Shown: positions 1-9,390, counted from the stretch's first letter. The stretch is DNA of 64,000 bases from Pseudomonas citronellolis (GCF_029335315.1 NZ_JARJLT010000265.1:1-64000); one strand, 5' to 3'. A program made the numbers and translations. The notes: generated by a model from the sequence alone, not told the origin.

Positions 1-1132
1 GCGCCCGGGCGATGATTTCCTTCATGATCTCGTTGGTGCCGGCGTAGATGCGCTGCACCCGCGCGTCGGCCCAGGCGCGCGCCACCGGGTACTCCCACAT
101 GAAGCCGTAGCCGCCGTGCAGCTGCACGCACTCGTCCAGCACCTTGCATTGCAGGTCGGTGGTCCAGTACTTGGCCATCGCCGCGGTGGGCACGTCCAGC
201 TTGCCCTCCAGGTGCAGCTCCAGGCAGCGGTCGACGAAGGTGCGGCCGACCTGGATCTCGGTGGCCATCTCGGCGAGCTTGAAGCGGGTGTTCTGGAAGT
301 CCGCCACCGACTTGCCGAAGGCCTTGCGGTCGCGGGTGTAGTCGAGGGTCCACTGCAGCGCCGCCTCGGCCGAGGCCAGGGCGCCCAGGGCCACGGTCAG
401 GCGCTCCTGGGGCAGTTCCTGCATCAGGTAGATGAAGCCCTGCCCCGGCTGGCCGAGCAGCGCCTCCTTGGGCACGCGGACGTCCTGGAAGAACAGTTCG
501 GCGGTGTCCTGGGCCTTCATCCCGACCTTCTCCAGGCGCTTGCCCTTGTCGAAGCCCGGCGTGCCGGCCTCGACCAGGAACAGGCTGGTGCCCTTGGCGC
601 CGGCCTTGGGATCGGTCTTGGCCACCACTATCACCAGGTCGGCAAGGTAGCCGTTGGTGATGAAGGTCTTCGAGCCGTTGATCACGTACTCGTCGCCATC
701 CAGCACGGCGGTGGTCTTCACCCCCTGCAGGTCGGAACCGGCGCCCGGCTCGGTCATGGCGATGGCGCCGACCATCTCGCCGGAGATCAGCTTGGGCAGG
801 TAGTGCTGCTTCTGCGCCTCGCTGCCGTAATGCAGGATGTAGGGCGCGACTATGTCCGAGTGCAGCGAGAAGCCGATGCCGGTCAGGCCGAAGTGGCCGA
901 TCTCCTCGATCACCACGGCGCTGTAGAGGAAGTCTGCACCCATGCCGCCGTAGGCCTCGGGGACGTGCGAGCAGAGCATCCCCGCCTCGCCCGCCTTGTT
1001 CCACAGCGCGCGGTCGATGTGGCCGTCCTTCTCCCACTGCGCGTGGAAGGGCACCGCCTCCTGCTCGAGGAACTTGCGCACGCTGTCGCGGAACAGCTCG
1101 TGGTCGGAACTGAACAGGGTTCTGGGGATCAT
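1..1132 (-). CDS. acyl-CoA dehydrogenase, 3' end just beyond window
   Basis: FAD-dependent acyl-CoA dehydrogenase, expected to introduce the alpha-beta double bond into an acyl-CoA in fatty-acid or branched-chain degradation and pass electrons to ETF. About 377 codons are visible with no stop, so only a few C-terminal residues are missing from a family of roughly 380-390. The flavin-binding motif AMTEPGAGSDL lies in the middle domain, and LHGGYGFMWEYP followed by IYAGTNEIMKEI is the typical C-terminal helical-domain ending. The start is supported by an ideal AGGAGG seven bases upstream of the ATG. It is transcribed away from the GlxA-type regulator. Substrate chain length cannot be read from sequence. 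Confidence 0.93.
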   Translation of the reverse strand, partial: MIPRTLFSSDHELFRDSVRKFLEQEAVPFHAQWEKDGHIDRALWNKAGEAGMLCSHVPEAYGGMGADFLYSAVVIEEIGHFGLTGIGFSLHSDIVAPYILHYGSEAQKQHYLPKLISGEMVGAIAMTEPGAGSDLQGVKTTAVLDGDEYVINGSKTFITNGYLADLVIVVAKTDPKAGAKGTSLFLVEAGTPGFDKGKRLEKVGMKAQDTAELFFQDVRVPKEALLGQPGQGFIYLMQELPQERLTVALGALASAEAALQWTLDYTRDRKAFGKSVADFQNTRFKLAEMATEIQVGRTFVDRCLELHLEGKLDVPTAAMAKYWTTDLQCKVLDECVQLHGGYGFMWEYPVARAWADARVQRIYAGTNEIMKEIIARA

Positions 1133-1238
1133 GCTCGCCTCCTGGCGCTTCGCTGAAGGGCCGAATGTAGGGCAGCCCGTCGGGCGGCGCCTACTGGACA
1201 CTTGCGCCAAAAAATAAGACGATCCAGCCGCCATTTGA

Positions 1239-1258
1239 CCGGTTCAGCGTCGAACCGG
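1239..1258. promoter_or_regulatory. inverted repeat in divergent promoter region
   Basis: CCGGTTC and GAACCGG arms of 7 bases are separated by 6 bases, in the 139-bp gap between the divergently transcribed acyl-CoA dehydrogenase and regulator genes. The position suits an operator for the adjacent regulator, but no binding motif is established for it. Confidence 0.3.
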
Positions 1259-1271
1259 CCCGCCAACAACA

Positions 1272-2282
1272 ATGATAAGAATGATGTCCGAACAATCCGT
1301 ATCCCCGTTGAATCGGGTCAGTATCCTTGCGACCGACGGCGTCTTCGCCTCCACCCTGATGCAGGCGAAAGACTTCCTGCACATGGCCAGCCTGCGCTTC
1401 GGCAGGCAGGAAGGCCTGGGCCTGACGCCCCTGCTGCAGAGCCGCATCGTCAGCCCCGACGGCAAGCCGGTGCGCGCCTTCAGCGGCGACTCGCTGGCGG
1501 TGGACGGCGCCCTCGACGAATCCGACCTGGTGATCCTGCCGGCCTTCTGGGGCGACTTCGACCAGTTGCTCGCGCGCTACCCGCAGATCACCCCCTGGCT
1601 GCGCGAACGCCACGCCGCCGGCAGCTGCATCGGCAGCGAGGCCACCGGGGTGTTCTGGCTGGCCGAGGCCGGCCTGCTCGACGGCAAGGAGGCGACCACC
1701 TACTGGCGCTTCTTCGACGACTTCGCCACGCGCTACCCCAGGGTGCTGCTCAACCGCGAGAAGCACATCGCCGACGCCGACAACCTCTACAGCGCCAGCG
1801 GCGTCACCTCCTCCCGTGACCTCTACCTGTACCTGATCGAACGCTTCTGCGGCTCCAACGTGGCGCAGAGCGTGTCCCGCGACATCCTCTTCGAGGTGCA
1901 GCGCAGCTACACCCCCGGACGCATCGGCTTCGGCGGCCAGAAGCTGCACCACGACCCGGCCATCCTGCAGGTGCAGACCTGGCTGGAAGAGCACTACGCG
2001 GACAAGTTCCGTTTCGAGGACGTGGCCCGCGACCACGGCATGAGCATCCGCAACTTCATGCGGCGCTTCCAGACCGCCACCGGCGACAAGCCGCTGCACT
2101 ACCTGCAGCGCCTGCGCATCGAGACGGCGCGCAGCCTGCTGTCGACCACGCGCAAGAGCATCAAGACCATCAGCTACGAAGTCGGCTACGACGACGCCAG
2201 CTTCTTCGCCCGGCTGTTCCGCCAGCACACCAAGCTGTCGCCCAACCACTACCGCAACCAGTACCTGCGGAAAGAGGCCTGA
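1272..2282 (+). CDS. GlxA-family transcriptional regulator (DJ-1/PfpI + AraC HTH)
   Basis: Two-domain regulator of up to 336 residues. Residues about 14-190 form a DJ-1/PfpI-like (glutamine-amidotransferase-fold) ligand domain, seen in the CIGSEATGVFWLAEAGLL elbow region and the following ATTYW. Residues about 230-330 form an AraC-type DNA-binding domain with two helix-turn-helices, ending YDDASFFARLFRQHTKLSPN. Relatives in pseudomonads, such as CdhR, GbdR and ArgR, control amino-acid and quaternary-amine catabolism, but the ligand here is unknown. In-frame ATGs lie at 1272, 1281 and 1284 with no good ribosome site, so the start is uncertain by four codons. It may regulate the divergent acyl-CoA dehydrogenase (inference). 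Confidence 0.88.
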   Translation: MIRMMSEQSVSPLNRVSILATDGVFASTLMQAKDFLHMASLRFGRQEGLGLTPLLQSRIVSPDGKPVRAFSGDSLAVDGALDESDLVILPAFWGDFDQLLARYPQITPWLRERHAAGSCIGSEATGVFWLAEAGLLDGKEATTYWRFFDDFATRYPRVLLNREKHIADADNLYSASGVTSSRDLYLYLIERFCGSNVAQSVSRDILFEVQRSYTPGRIGFGGQKLHHDPAILQVQTWLEEHYADKFRFEDVARDHGMSIRNFMRRFQTATGDKPLHYLQRLRIETARSLLSTTRKSIKTISYEVGYDDASFFARLFRQHTKLSPNHYRNQYLRKEA

Positions 2283-2373
2283 AACACGCCAGCCGTAGGA
2301 TAGGTCCCGTGCTCCGGGGCGGCTCCCTATGATCGGGAACGCCCCCTCCAGAACAAGAACACGGGATACCGCC

Positions 2374-3333
2374 ATGCGCCGCCTACTGCTCGCCCTGCTC
2401 GTCAGCCTCTGCCTGCCCGCGTTCGCCGCGGAGAACTGGAAACCCTTCCCCTACGACCAGACCGCCTTCGACTACTCCGGCGACAAGCTGCGCGCGGCCT
2501 GGCCGCAGCTGACCCGCGGTTTCGGCAGCTACCCCTTCCCCGACGCCGCCTGGGTAACCAGGATGGCCGCCGCCCATCCGGACGCGCTGGCCAGGACCGT
2601 CGCCGCCGGCACCGGCTTCAGCGGCAAGCCGGAAGAGGCCCAGGCCTACGCCGAGAAGCTGCAGGACGTGTGGCGCAAGCTGTTTCGTGGCGACTTCGCC
2701 CAGGCCCGCCAGGATGGCCTGGCACTGGGCGTCGGCGGCCAGGTGCCGGCGATGTTCGCCCAGGTGCTCTACGCCATGTTCCTGGCCCCGGCCGGGGACA
2801 AGCAGCGCCTGCTGGAGGAAGTGATCAGCTACACCGACGACGCCGGCCCGCTGATCAACGCCGACCCCATCGCCCAGTTCGGCCGCGTCTACGCCAAGGC
2901 GCGCCTGGCCGAAGAACTGCCGGTGGCGGTGGTGCTCAAGCGCGGCTACACCGGCGAGATCCCCAAGGAACTGGACGCCATTCTCGTCAAGCAGCCCAAC
3001 CAGCCGTTCGCCCTGGCGCTCTACGGTGGCTACGAGGCGGGGGTGATCCGCAAGGTCGGCAAGCTGGTGGGTCGCATGACCTACGGCGTCAGCGCGGACA
3101 AGATGGAGGAGTACTTCGCCCGCTCCTTCCGCGCCAGCGCCGACCTGCCCATCGGCCACTACGAGTACGCCAACTCGCTGGGCTACGTATACGGCGACGA
3201 CGAGCAGGAGAAGGCCCTGCAACAGCTGAAGACCGCGGTGGCGATCCAGCCGATCAACGCCATGGAAGCCCTGGAAGTCGCGCGCGCCAGGCAGCTGCTG
3301 CAGAAGGCCGAGGCGCAGACGGCGCAGCGCTGA
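2374..3333 (+). CDS. secreted or periplasmic protein of unknown function
   Basis: A 319-residue protein with a clear Sec signal peptide (MRR, a leucine-rich core, cleavage near LPAFAA/ENW at residue 19). No lipobox cysteine is visible. The mature part is alpha-helical looking. Its C-terminal third has alternating helices with a repeat feel (EKALQQLKTAVAIQ, then ALEVARARQLLQKAEA), suggestive of a degenerate TPR. I recognise no catalytic motif. It lies alone between the GlxA-like regulator and the convergent zapE, with a perfect bidirectional terminator downstream. The ATG at 2374 is preferred because it begins the signal peptide; a longer in-frame start at 2329 would bury it. Confidence 0.8.
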   Translation: MRRLLLALLVSLCLPAFAAENWKPFPYDQTAFDYSGDKLRAAWPQLTRGFGSYPFPDAAWVTRMAAAHPDALARTVAAGTGFSGKPEEAQAYAEKLQDVWRKLFRGDFAQARQDGLALGVGGQVPAMFAQVLYAMFLAPAGDKQRLLEEVISYTDDAGPLINADPIAQFGRVYAKARLAEELPVAVVLKRGYTGEIPKELDAILVKQPNQPFALALYGGYEAGVIRKVGKLVGRMTYGVSADKMEEYFARSFRASADLPIGHYEYANSLGYVYGDDEQEKALQQLKTAVAIQPINAMEALEVARARQLLQKAEAQTAQR

Positions 3334-3362
3334 AGGCTTCCGCTGGAGCGCGCCGGAAACGA

Positions 3363-3389
3363 AAAAGGGCTGCCATTGGCAGCCCTTTT
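3363..3389. terminator. bidirectional rho-independent terminator
   Basis: Perfect 12-bp stem AAAAGGGCTGCC/GGCAGCCCTTTT with a 3-base loop, giving a T run in both directions. It sits between the convergent secreted-protein gene and zapE. Confidence 0.93.
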
Positions 3390-3407
3390 CGCACCCGCGC
3401 CACACCA

Positions 3408-4502
3408 TCAGGGACGGTGCGGGCGGCTCAGGTACTCGTGGGACTGCATTTCCAGCAGGCGGCTGAGGGTGCGCTGGAACTCGAACTCCAGGCGACCGCC
3501 GGTGTACAGGTCCTTCAGCTCGACCTCGGCGGAGAGGATCAGCTTGACGTTGCGGTCGTAGAACTCGTCCACCAGGTTGATGAAGCGACGGGCCATGTCG
3601 TCCTTCGCCACGTTCATCTGCTCGACGTTGGAGATCAGCACCGCGTGGAAGATCTTTGCCAGCTCGATGTAGTCGTTCTGGCTGCGCGGGCCGTCGCACA
3701 GTTCGCGGTAGTCGAACCAGGCCACGTCGTCGCAGGTCAGGCGCGCGCGGATCGCGCGGTTCTCGATCATCAGCACGTCATCGCGGGTGGCGGCGGCGCA
3801 CTCCGGGGTGAGTTTGCGGAAGTCGCGGGCCATGGCCTGCTCGGCCTGCTCGCTGAGCGGCCAGTGGTACAGCTCGGCCTGCTCCAGGGCGCGCAGGCGG
3901 TAGTCCACGCCGCTGTCGACGTTGACCACTTCGGTGTACTGCTTGACCAGGGCGATGGCCGGCAGGAAGCGCGCGCGCTGCAGGCCATCCTTGTACAGGC
4001 CGTCCGGCACGATGTTGGAAGTCGCCACCAGGCTGACGCCGTTCTTGAACAGCTCTTCCAGCAGGGTCGCGAGGATCATCGCGTCGGTGATGTCGGAGAC
4101 GAAGAATTCGTCGAAGCAGATCACCCGGGCCTCGTCGGCGAAACGCTTGCCGATGATGGTCAGCGGGTTCTTCTCACCCTTGAGGGTCTTCATTTCCTCG
4201 TGCACGCGCTTCATGAAGCGGTGGAAGTGCGTGCGCATCTTCTGCTTGAACGGCAGCGCGTCGAAGAAGGTGTCGACCAGGTAGGTCTTGCCGCGGCCCA
4301 CGCCACCCCAGAAGTACAGGCCCTTGACCGGCTCGTTGGACTTCTTGCCGAGCAGCTTGCCGAACAGCCCGGGCTTGGCGCGGTCGGCCGCCAGCAGGTC
4401 GTCGTACAACCGCTGCAGATGCTTCACGGCGTTGGCCTGGGCCGCGTCGTGGAAGAAATCGGGACGTTTGAGGTCTTCCTGGTAGCGCTGTAGGGGCGTC
4501 AT
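3408..4502 (-). CDS. zapE: cell division ATPase ZapE (AFG1-like)
   Basis: 364-residue AFG1/ZapE-family P-loop ATPase. Walker A is GGVGRGKT at residues 66-73 and Walker B is VICFDEFF ending near residue 134, followed by the sensor-like TSNIVPDGLY. In E. coli ZapE is recruited to the constricted Z-ring late in division. The family is related to mitochondrial AFG1, which links to quality control of inner-membrane complexes. The ATG at 4502 is chosen over an in-frame TTG at 4514 because the standard N-terminus MTPLQRYQ begins there. It lies just downstream of trpS on the same strand. Confidence 0.93.
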   Translation of the reverse strand: MTPLQRYQEDLKRPDFFHDAAQANAVKHLQRLYDDLLAADRAKPGLFGKLLGKKSNEPVKGLYFWGGVGRGKTYLVDTFFDALPFKQKMRTHFHRFMKRVHEEMKTLKGEKNPLTIIGKRFADEARVICFDEFFVSDITDAMILATLLEELFKNGVSLVATSNIVPDGLYKDGLQRARFLPAIALVKQYTEVVNVDSGVDYRLRALEQAELYHWPLSEQAEQAMARDFRKLTPECAAATRDDVLMIENRAIRARLTCDDVAWFDYRELCDGPRSQNDYIELAKIFHAVLISNVEQMNVAKDDMARRFINLVDEFYDRNVKLILSAEVELKDLYTGGRLEFEFQRTLSRLLEMQSHEYLSRPHRP

Positions 4503-4597
4503 GATCGGTAGCAAGGCAACGAAAACGGGGCCGACACTTTAGCGACGGCCCCGCTTCTTGGCAATCGGCCATCCGTCGAGGATGGCCAAGTGCGATC

Positions 4598-5944
4598 TTA
4601 CTCCTGGGGCGCCAGCGCCTCGCGCACGCGCTCGATGGCAGCGTCGCGGGCGGCGGCGTCGGCGAACGCGGGGCTCTGCGCCACCGCTGCGCCGTCCAGC
4701 CACAGGCTGAAGGCGTCGCCTTCGGCGCGCAGGTCCAGCGCTTCGCCGGCCTGCAGGCGCTTGCTCACCGCGCCAGCGGCCTTGCCGTCGGCGAAGGCGT
4801 TGGACAGCAGCAACTGCTCGCCGGCGGCGTCCAGCAGGCGGAAGCGGAAGCTGCCGTCTTCTTCGCGGAAGCTGACGATGCGCGCGCTCTTGGCGGCCTT
4901 CTTCTTGCCTTCGCCGGCCACCTGCACCTGCTCGCGGAACGAACGCAGGCCAACGGCCTCGCGCAGTTCGCCGAGGAACGGCGTGGCGGTGCGGCGGGCC
5001 TTGGCGGCGCCGGCCTGGAGGATGTCTTCCAGATCACCCGGGCGAGCGATCAGCGTATGGTAGCGCTCGCGGGCCTCGCCCAGCTCGCCTTCCAGCAGCT
5101 CGTACAGGCGCTGTTTGGCTTCGCCCCAGGCCAGGCCGTCGAGCAGCGCGGCGCGGAACTCGGCCAGCTGCGCCGAAGTGGCGAAGGCCTGGTAGAGGGT
5201 GAACAGGTGCGAGTTGTCCGGGTCCTTCGGCTCGCCGGGGGCGCGCGAGTCGGTGACGATGCGGGCGATGGCGTCCTTGAGCTGCTTGCTGCTGCCGAAC
5301 AGCGGGATGGTGTTGTCGTAGCTCTTGGACATCTTGCGACCGTCCAGGCCCGGCAGGGTCGCCACTTCTTCCTCGATCACCACCTCGGGCAGGGTGAACA
5401 GTTCCTTGCCGTTGCCGAACAGGTGGTTGAAGCGCTGGCCGATGTCGCGGGCCATCTCCACGTGCTGGATCTGGTCGCGGCCGACCGGCACCTTGTGCGC
5501 ATTGAACATCAGGATGTCCGCGGCCATCAGCACCGGGTAGCTGTACAGGCCCATGGTGACGCCGGCGTCCGGGTCTTCGCCGGCCTCGACGTTCTTGTCC
5601 ACCGAGGCCTTGTAGGCGTGGGCGCGGTTGAGCATGCCCTTGGCCGAGACGCAGGTAAGCAGCCAGGTCAGCTCGGGAATCTCGGGGATGTCGGACTGGC
5701 GATAGAAGGTCGCCTTGTCGGCGTCCAGGCCGCAGGCCAGCCAGGTGGCGGCGATCTCCAGGCGCGAGCGCTGGATGCGCAGCGGGTCGTCGCACTTGAT
5801 CAGCGCGTGGTAGTCGGCCAGGAAGTAGAAGGAATCGGCCTGCGGGTCGCGGCTGGCGACGATCGCCGGGCGGATGGCGCCGGCGTAGTTGCCCAGGTGC
5901 GGGGTGCCGGTGGTGGTGATGCCGGTGAGGATGCGGGTCTTCAT
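4598..5944 (-). CDS. trpS: tryptophanyl-tRNA synthetase with C-terminal extension
   Basis: Class I aminoacyl-tRNA synthetase that charges tRNA-Trp. The HIGH-type motif is GTPHLGNY (residues 13-20) and KMSKS is at 204-208. The catalytic and anticodon-binding part ends near residue 335, the usual full length of bacterial TrpRS (about 330-340). This protein continues to 448. The extra part has a Lys/Ala-rich linker (about 345-355), then two FxFxL...LL-S-x-x-F units (about 363-398 and 409-442) that resemble tandem YegP/DUF1508 repeats. That assignment rests on pattern similarity. To my knowledge the 448-residue size is normal for Pseudomonas, so this is a lineage feature rather than an error. Confidence 0.95.
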   Translation of the reverse strand: MKTRILTGITTTGTPHLGNYAGAIRPAIVASRDPQADSFYFLADYHALIKCDDPLRIQRSRLEIAATWLACGLDADKATFYRQSDIPEIPELTWLLTCVSAKGMLNRAHAYKASVDKNVEAGEDPDAGVTMGLYSYPVLMAADILMFNAHKVPVGRDQIQHVEMARDIGQRFNHLFGNGKELFTLPEVVIEEEVATLPGLDGRKMSKSYDNTIPLFGSSKQLKDAIARIVTDSRAPGEPKDPDNSHLFTLYQAFATSAQLAEFRAALLDGLAWGEAKQRLYELLEGELGEARERYHTLIARPGDLEDILQAGAAKARRTATPFLGELREAVGLRSFREQVQVAGEGKKKAAKSARIVSFREEDGSFRFRLLDAAGEQLLLSNAFADGKAAGAVSKRLQAGEALDLRAEGDAFSLWLDGAAVAQSPAFADAAARDAAIERVREALAPQE

Positions 5945-5986
5945 GGGATACCAGAATTCAGCGCGGGAAAATGAGCGGCCTGGATG

Positions 5987-6631
5987 TTAACCCGCGGCGC
6001 CGGGCGGCGCGAGCCGGGGCTGCAGCAGGTCCTTGAGCTCGATCAGCTTGCCGTGGAAGAAGTGGCTGCACGCGGGCACCCGGAGCAGCTCGTGGGGCAG
6101 CGTCAGCGACTCGCTCCAGGCGTACACGCGGGCCGGGGTCACCACTTCATCGTCCTCGGGCTGGACCACGGTGATCGGGCAGTCGCGCGGCAGGTCGACC
6201 GTGAAGCGCTCCACCGGCGGCGCCAGCATGAACAGGTGGCGCAGCGCCACACCCTGCCCTTCCAGGCGCGCGGCGGCGTTGCCGGCGACGCAGGAGCCAA
6301 AGGAGAAGCCCATCAGGGTCAGCGGCAGGCCGGGGTGCTGCTCGCCGAGCCAGCGCGCCGCGGCCAGGGCGTCGTCGATCTCGCCGCGACCATCGGCGTA
6401 GCTGCCGGCACTCTGGCCGACGCCACGGAAGTTGAAGCGCAGGGTGGCGTAGCCGGCGTCGCGGGCGATGCGTTGCAGGGTAGCGACCACCTTGTTCTGC
6501 ATGGTGCCGGCGAACAGCGGGTGCGGGTGGCAGATCAGCGCGACGCCGATGGCGTCGGGGGTATCCAGGTGCAGGGCTTCCAGCGGCCCGTCGGGCCCCT
6601 CGATGAACAGGGGTATTTCGCGGGTGGACAA
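5987..6631 (-). CDS. alpha/beta hydrolase (dienelactone-hydrolase-like)
   Basis: Compact 214-residue alpha/beta hydrolase. The nucleophile elbow is GFSFGS with Ser110, a likely acid lies at Asp160/161 (PEDDEVV), and the likely catalytic His is His190 (CSHFFHGKL). The HPHPLFAGTMQNKV segment near residue 35 and the GVGQSAGSYADGRGE segment are hallmarks of a conserved proteobacterial hydrolase subfamily with no known substrate. No signal peptide is seen, so it should be cytoplasmic. It is encoded upstream of trpS on the same strand with a 42-base gap and may be co-transcribed. Confidence 0.85.
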   Translation of the reverse strand: MSTREIPLFIEGPDGPLEALHLDTPDAIGVALICHPHPLFAGTMQNKVVATLQRIARDAGYATLRFNFRGVGQSAGSYADGRGEIDDALAAARWLGEQHPGLPLTLMGFSFGSCVAGNAAARLEGQGVALRHLFMLAPPVERFTVDLPRDCPITVVQPEDDEVVTPARVYAWSESLTLPHELLRVPACSHFFHGKLIELKDLLQPRLAPPGAAG

Positions 6632-6770
6632 ACGGCAACTCCGTGACCCCGGGGCGGGTCGTCTCGTCTAGCTCGATACCGGCGCCATCGGCGAGGCCTC
6701 GCCTCGTGGTATACAGCGCCAGTGCAAGCCGCTAACGTAAAGCAAAGCCGTCTATAGAGGAAGGATTCGC

Positions 6771-7214
6771 GTGGAACAGTCCCTCACCACCTGGTTGGTC
6801 CCGGTCATCGCTCTGCTCGTAGGGGCCGCCATCGGCTTCCTGATCGCCCGCGTTCTGCCCAACGCCGCCCCCAACAAGATGCAGCGTCAAGTGGACGACC
6901 TGCAGGATCGCTTCGACAGCTACCAGCGCGAAGTGGTTACCCATTTCAGCACCACCGCCAACCTGGTGAAGAAACTCACCCAGAGCTACCAGGACGTTCA
7001 GGAACACCTGTCCGAAAGCGCCGAGCGCCTGGCTCTGGACGAGCAGACCAAGCAACGCCTGCTGGCCGCCATCCACGCCGAGGACAACTACCCGGAGCGT
7101 CGCGAACGCCTGACCCCGCCGGCCGGCCAGGAAGCGCCGAAGGACTACGCGCCGAAGACCGGCGAAGGCCCCGGCACCCTGGACGAGGCCTACGGCCTGA
7201 AGCGCAAGCTGTAA
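6771..7214 (+). CDS. YhcB/ZapG-like inner-membrane protein (DUF1043)
   Basis: 147-residue protein with one N-terminal transmembrane helix (about residues 8-28), then a long coiled coil (about 35-100) and a polar Pro-rich tail. This is the layout of YhcB/ZapG (DUF1043), a division- and envelope-associated protein in enterobacteria. The start is a GTG preceded by a strong AGAGGAAGGA six bases upstream; no ATG fits. It is divergent from the hydrolase gene and followed by a strong terminator. The exact role in Pseudomonas is inferred from the family. Confidence 0.85.
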   Translation: MEQSLTTWLVPVIALLVGAAIGFLIARVLPNAAPNKMQRQVDDLQDRFDSYQREVVTHFSTTANLVKKLTQSYQDVQEHLSESAERLALDEQTKQRLLAAIHAEDNYPERRERLTPPAGQEAPKDYAPKTGEGPGTLDEAYGLKRKL

Positions 7215-7230
7215 GCGTCGCAGCCCCACG

Positions 7231-7259
7231 AAAAGCCCCGCCTCGGCGGGGCTTTTTCA
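7231..7259 (+). terminator. rho-independent terminator of the ZapG-like gene
   Basis: Stem AAAAGCCCCGCC/GGCGGGGCTTTT with a TC loop, followed by TTTTT. It begins 16 bases after the stop codon. Confidence 0.93.
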
Positions 7260-7288
7260 TTTCCGCCGCTCCGCCACCAACGCCCAGC

Positions 7289-7390
7289 GTAGGGCGGATA
7301 ACGTTCGACGTTATCCGCCGTTTGACGCGAGGCCCAATGCAATCTCGACAATTGGGACGGCGTATAACCGCGAACGGTTATACGCCCTAC
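7289..7390. repeat. REPIN: inverted pair of REP palindromes
   Basis: Two REP units face each other. The first (7289-7319) opens GTAGGGCGGATAAC and folds with 11-bp arms. The second (7359-7390) ends ATACGCCCTAC and folds with 12-bp arms. GTAG is thus at both outer ends, the standard REPIN geometry. The spacer holds CCCAAT/ATTGGG, which would extend the fold. The same REP family recurs at 50.6-50.7 kb. Confidence 0.85.
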
Positions 7391-7432
7391 GACGCCCGTA
7401 ACGAGATCCGCGTGCGCCGAACGTCAGCCAAG

Positions 7433-7460
7433 AAAAAGCCCCGCCGAGGCGGGGCTTTTT
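7433..7460 (-). terminator. rho-independent terminator of cysD-cysNC
   Basis: 13-bp stem AAAAAGCCCCGCC/GGCGGGGCTTTTT with a 2-base loop, 17 bases past the cysNC stop. On the minus strand it ends in a T5 run. Its core is the same GCCCCGCC stem as the terminator at 7231. Confidence 0.93.
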
Positions 7461-7476
7461 CAGTGCGCTGTCGCGA

Positions 7477-9378
7477 TCAGATCGCGCCGCGCTGGCGCAG
7501 CAGGTCGAGGACCGCCTTGACGCCGTCTTCCACCGACTGGGACTGGGTGTCGATCACCAGGTCGGCGTCCAGCGGGACGTCGAACGGGAAGGACTCGCCC
7601 GGGATGTTGTCCTGGCCGGCGGCGTACAGGCCCTGCGGATCGCGCTCGCGGCACGCTTGCGGCGAGGCCTGGACGTAGACGGTGACCAGACGCTCGGCGC
7701 CGATCAGCGCCTTGGCCTGCTCGCGGCCTTCGGCGCTGGGGGCGACGAAGGCGCACAGGCTGATCAGGCCGGCTTCGTTGAACTGGCGGGCGACGTGGGC
7801 GGTACGCAGCCAGTTCTCGGTGCGCCCGGCGCGATCCTGCGGCAGACCCTTGTTCAGGTCGTGGCGCAGGTTCTGGCCGTCCAGTACGTAGACCGCGCGG
7901 CCCATGTCGAACAGCTTGCGCTCCACGGCGTAGGCCAGGGTGCTCTTGCCAGCGCCGGAGAGACCGCTGAACAGCACGGTGGCCGGCTGCTGGCCGAAGC
8001 GCGCGGCGCGCTCTTCACGGGCCACGTGGGCGCCCTGGCCATGGTGGCTGACGCTGCCATGGCCGGCCTTCGGCGCGGCGATGATCATGCCGGCGCCGAC
8101 GGTGCCGTTGGTCAGCCGGTCGATGACGATGAAGGCACCGGTGGTGCGGTTCTGGTCGTAACCATCGAGAGCGATGGGCGCGTCCAGGCTGACCTTCACG
8201 CGGGCGATCTCGTTGAGCTTGAGTTCGCTGGCGGCGGTCTCTTCCAGGGTGTTCACGTCCACCTTGTGGGTGATGCTCGGAATCGAGCCCGGCACGTAGC
8301 TGGTGGCGCGCTTGATGTCGTATTTCTTGCCCGGCAGCATCGGCTCTTCGGCCATCCACACGAGCATGGCCTCGAAGCCGTCGGTGACCTGCGGGCGGTT
8401 GTCCGCGTGCACCAGCATGTCGCCACGGGAGACGTCGATCTCGTCTTCCAGGGTCAGGGTGACGGCCTGGCCGGGGCCGGCCTGCTCCAGCTCACCCTCG
8501 AAGGTGACGATGGACTTCACCTTGCTGCCCTTGCCCGACGGCAGGGCGATGACTTCGTCGCCCTTGCGTACCAGGCCGCTCGCCAGGGTACCGGCGAAGC
8601 CACGGAAGTTCAGGTTCGGGCGGTTGACGTACTGCACCGGGAAGCGCATGTCGTCGAGGTTGCGGTCGCCGGCGATCTCGACGGTCTCGAGGATCTCCAT
8701 CAGCGATTGCCCGGTGTACCAGGGCGAACGCTCGGACTTGTTGACCACGTTGTCGCCCTTGAGCGCCGACATCGGCACGAAGTGCAGCGAATTGGTCTTC
8801 AGGTTGATCTTGTCGGCGAACTGCAGGTAGTCGGCCTTGATCTGCTCGAACACGCCCTGGTCGAAGCCCTTCAGGTCCATCTTGTTGATGGCCACGACGA
8901 TGTGCTTGATGCCCAGCAGCGAGGCGATGTAGCTGTGCCGGCGGGTCTGGGTCTGCACGCCGTAACGGGCGTCGATCAGGATGATGGCCAGGTCGCAGGT
9001 GGACGCGCCGGTAGCCATGTTGCGGGTGTACTGCTCATGGCCGGGGGTGTCGGCGATGATGAACTTGCGCTTGGAGGTGCTGAAGTAGCGGTACGCCACG
9101 TCGATGGTGATGCCCTGCTCGCGCTCGGCCTGCAGGCCGTCGACCAGCAGCGCCAGGTCGACCTCGTCGCCGGTGGTGCCGACCTTCTTGGAATCCTTGG
9201 TGATGGCTTCCAGATGGTCTTCGTAGATCATCTTCGAGTCGTGCAGCAGGCGCCCGATCAGGGTGCTCTTGCCGTCGTCGACGTTGCCGCAGGTGAGGAA
9301 GCGCAGCAGCTCTTTACGCTCGTGCTGGGCCAGGTAGGCGAGGATGTCCTCGCTGATCAGATCGGATTGATGCGACAT
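7477..9378 (-). CDS. cysNC: sulfate adenylyltransferase subunit 1 / APS kinase fusion
   Basis: 633-residue bifunctional enzyme of sulfate activation. The N-terminal CysN GTPase carries G1 GNVDDGKS (31-38), DTPGH (110-114) and NKMD (165-168), followed by EF-Tu-like beta domains. It couples GTP hydrolysis to ATP-sulfurylase activity of CysD. The C-terminal APS kinase (from about residue 465) has the P-loop GLSGAGKS (472-479) and [10 protein letters not shown], and converts APS to PAPS. The NodQ/CysNC fusion is normal in Pseudomonas. It lies 12 bases downstream of cysD in one operon. Confidence 0.96.
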   Translation of the reverse strand: MSHQSDLISEDILAYLAQHERKELLRFLTCGNVDDGKSTLIGRLLHDSKMIYEDHLEAITKDSKKVGTTGDEVDLALLVDGLQAEREQGITIDVAYRYFSTSKRKFIIADTPGHEQYTRNMATGASTCDLAIILIDARYGVQTQTRRHSYIASLLGIKHIVVAINKMDLKGFDQGVFEQIKADYLQFADKINLKTNSLHFVPMSALKGDNVVNKSERSPWYTGQSLMEILETVEIAGDRNLDDMRFPVQYVNRPNLNFRGFAGTLASGLVRKGDEVIALPSGKGSKVKSIVTFEGELEQAGPGQAVTLTLEDEIDVSRGDMLVHADNRPQVTDGFEAMLVWMAEEPMLPGKKYDIKRATSYVPGSIPSITHKVDVNTLEETAASELKLNEIARVKVSLDAPIALDGYDQNRTTGAFIVIDRLTNGTVGAGMIIAAPKAGHGSVSHHGQGAHVAREERAARFGQQPATVLFSGLSGAGKSTLAYAVERKLFDMGRAVYVLDGQNLRHDLNKGLPQDRAGRTENWLRTAHVARQFNEAGLISLCAFVAPSAEGREQAKALIGAERLVTVYVQASPQACRERDPQGLYAAGQDNIPGESFPFDVPLDADLVIDTQSQSVEDGVKAVLDLLRQRGAI

Positions 9379-9390
9379 GGTGCGAGAACC

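Noticed and set aside
4567-4587. GGCCATCC/GGATGGCC hairpin between trpS and zapE as a terminator
   Set aside because: 8-bp stem is real, but no T run follows on the minus strand and zapE may be co-transcribed; not called.
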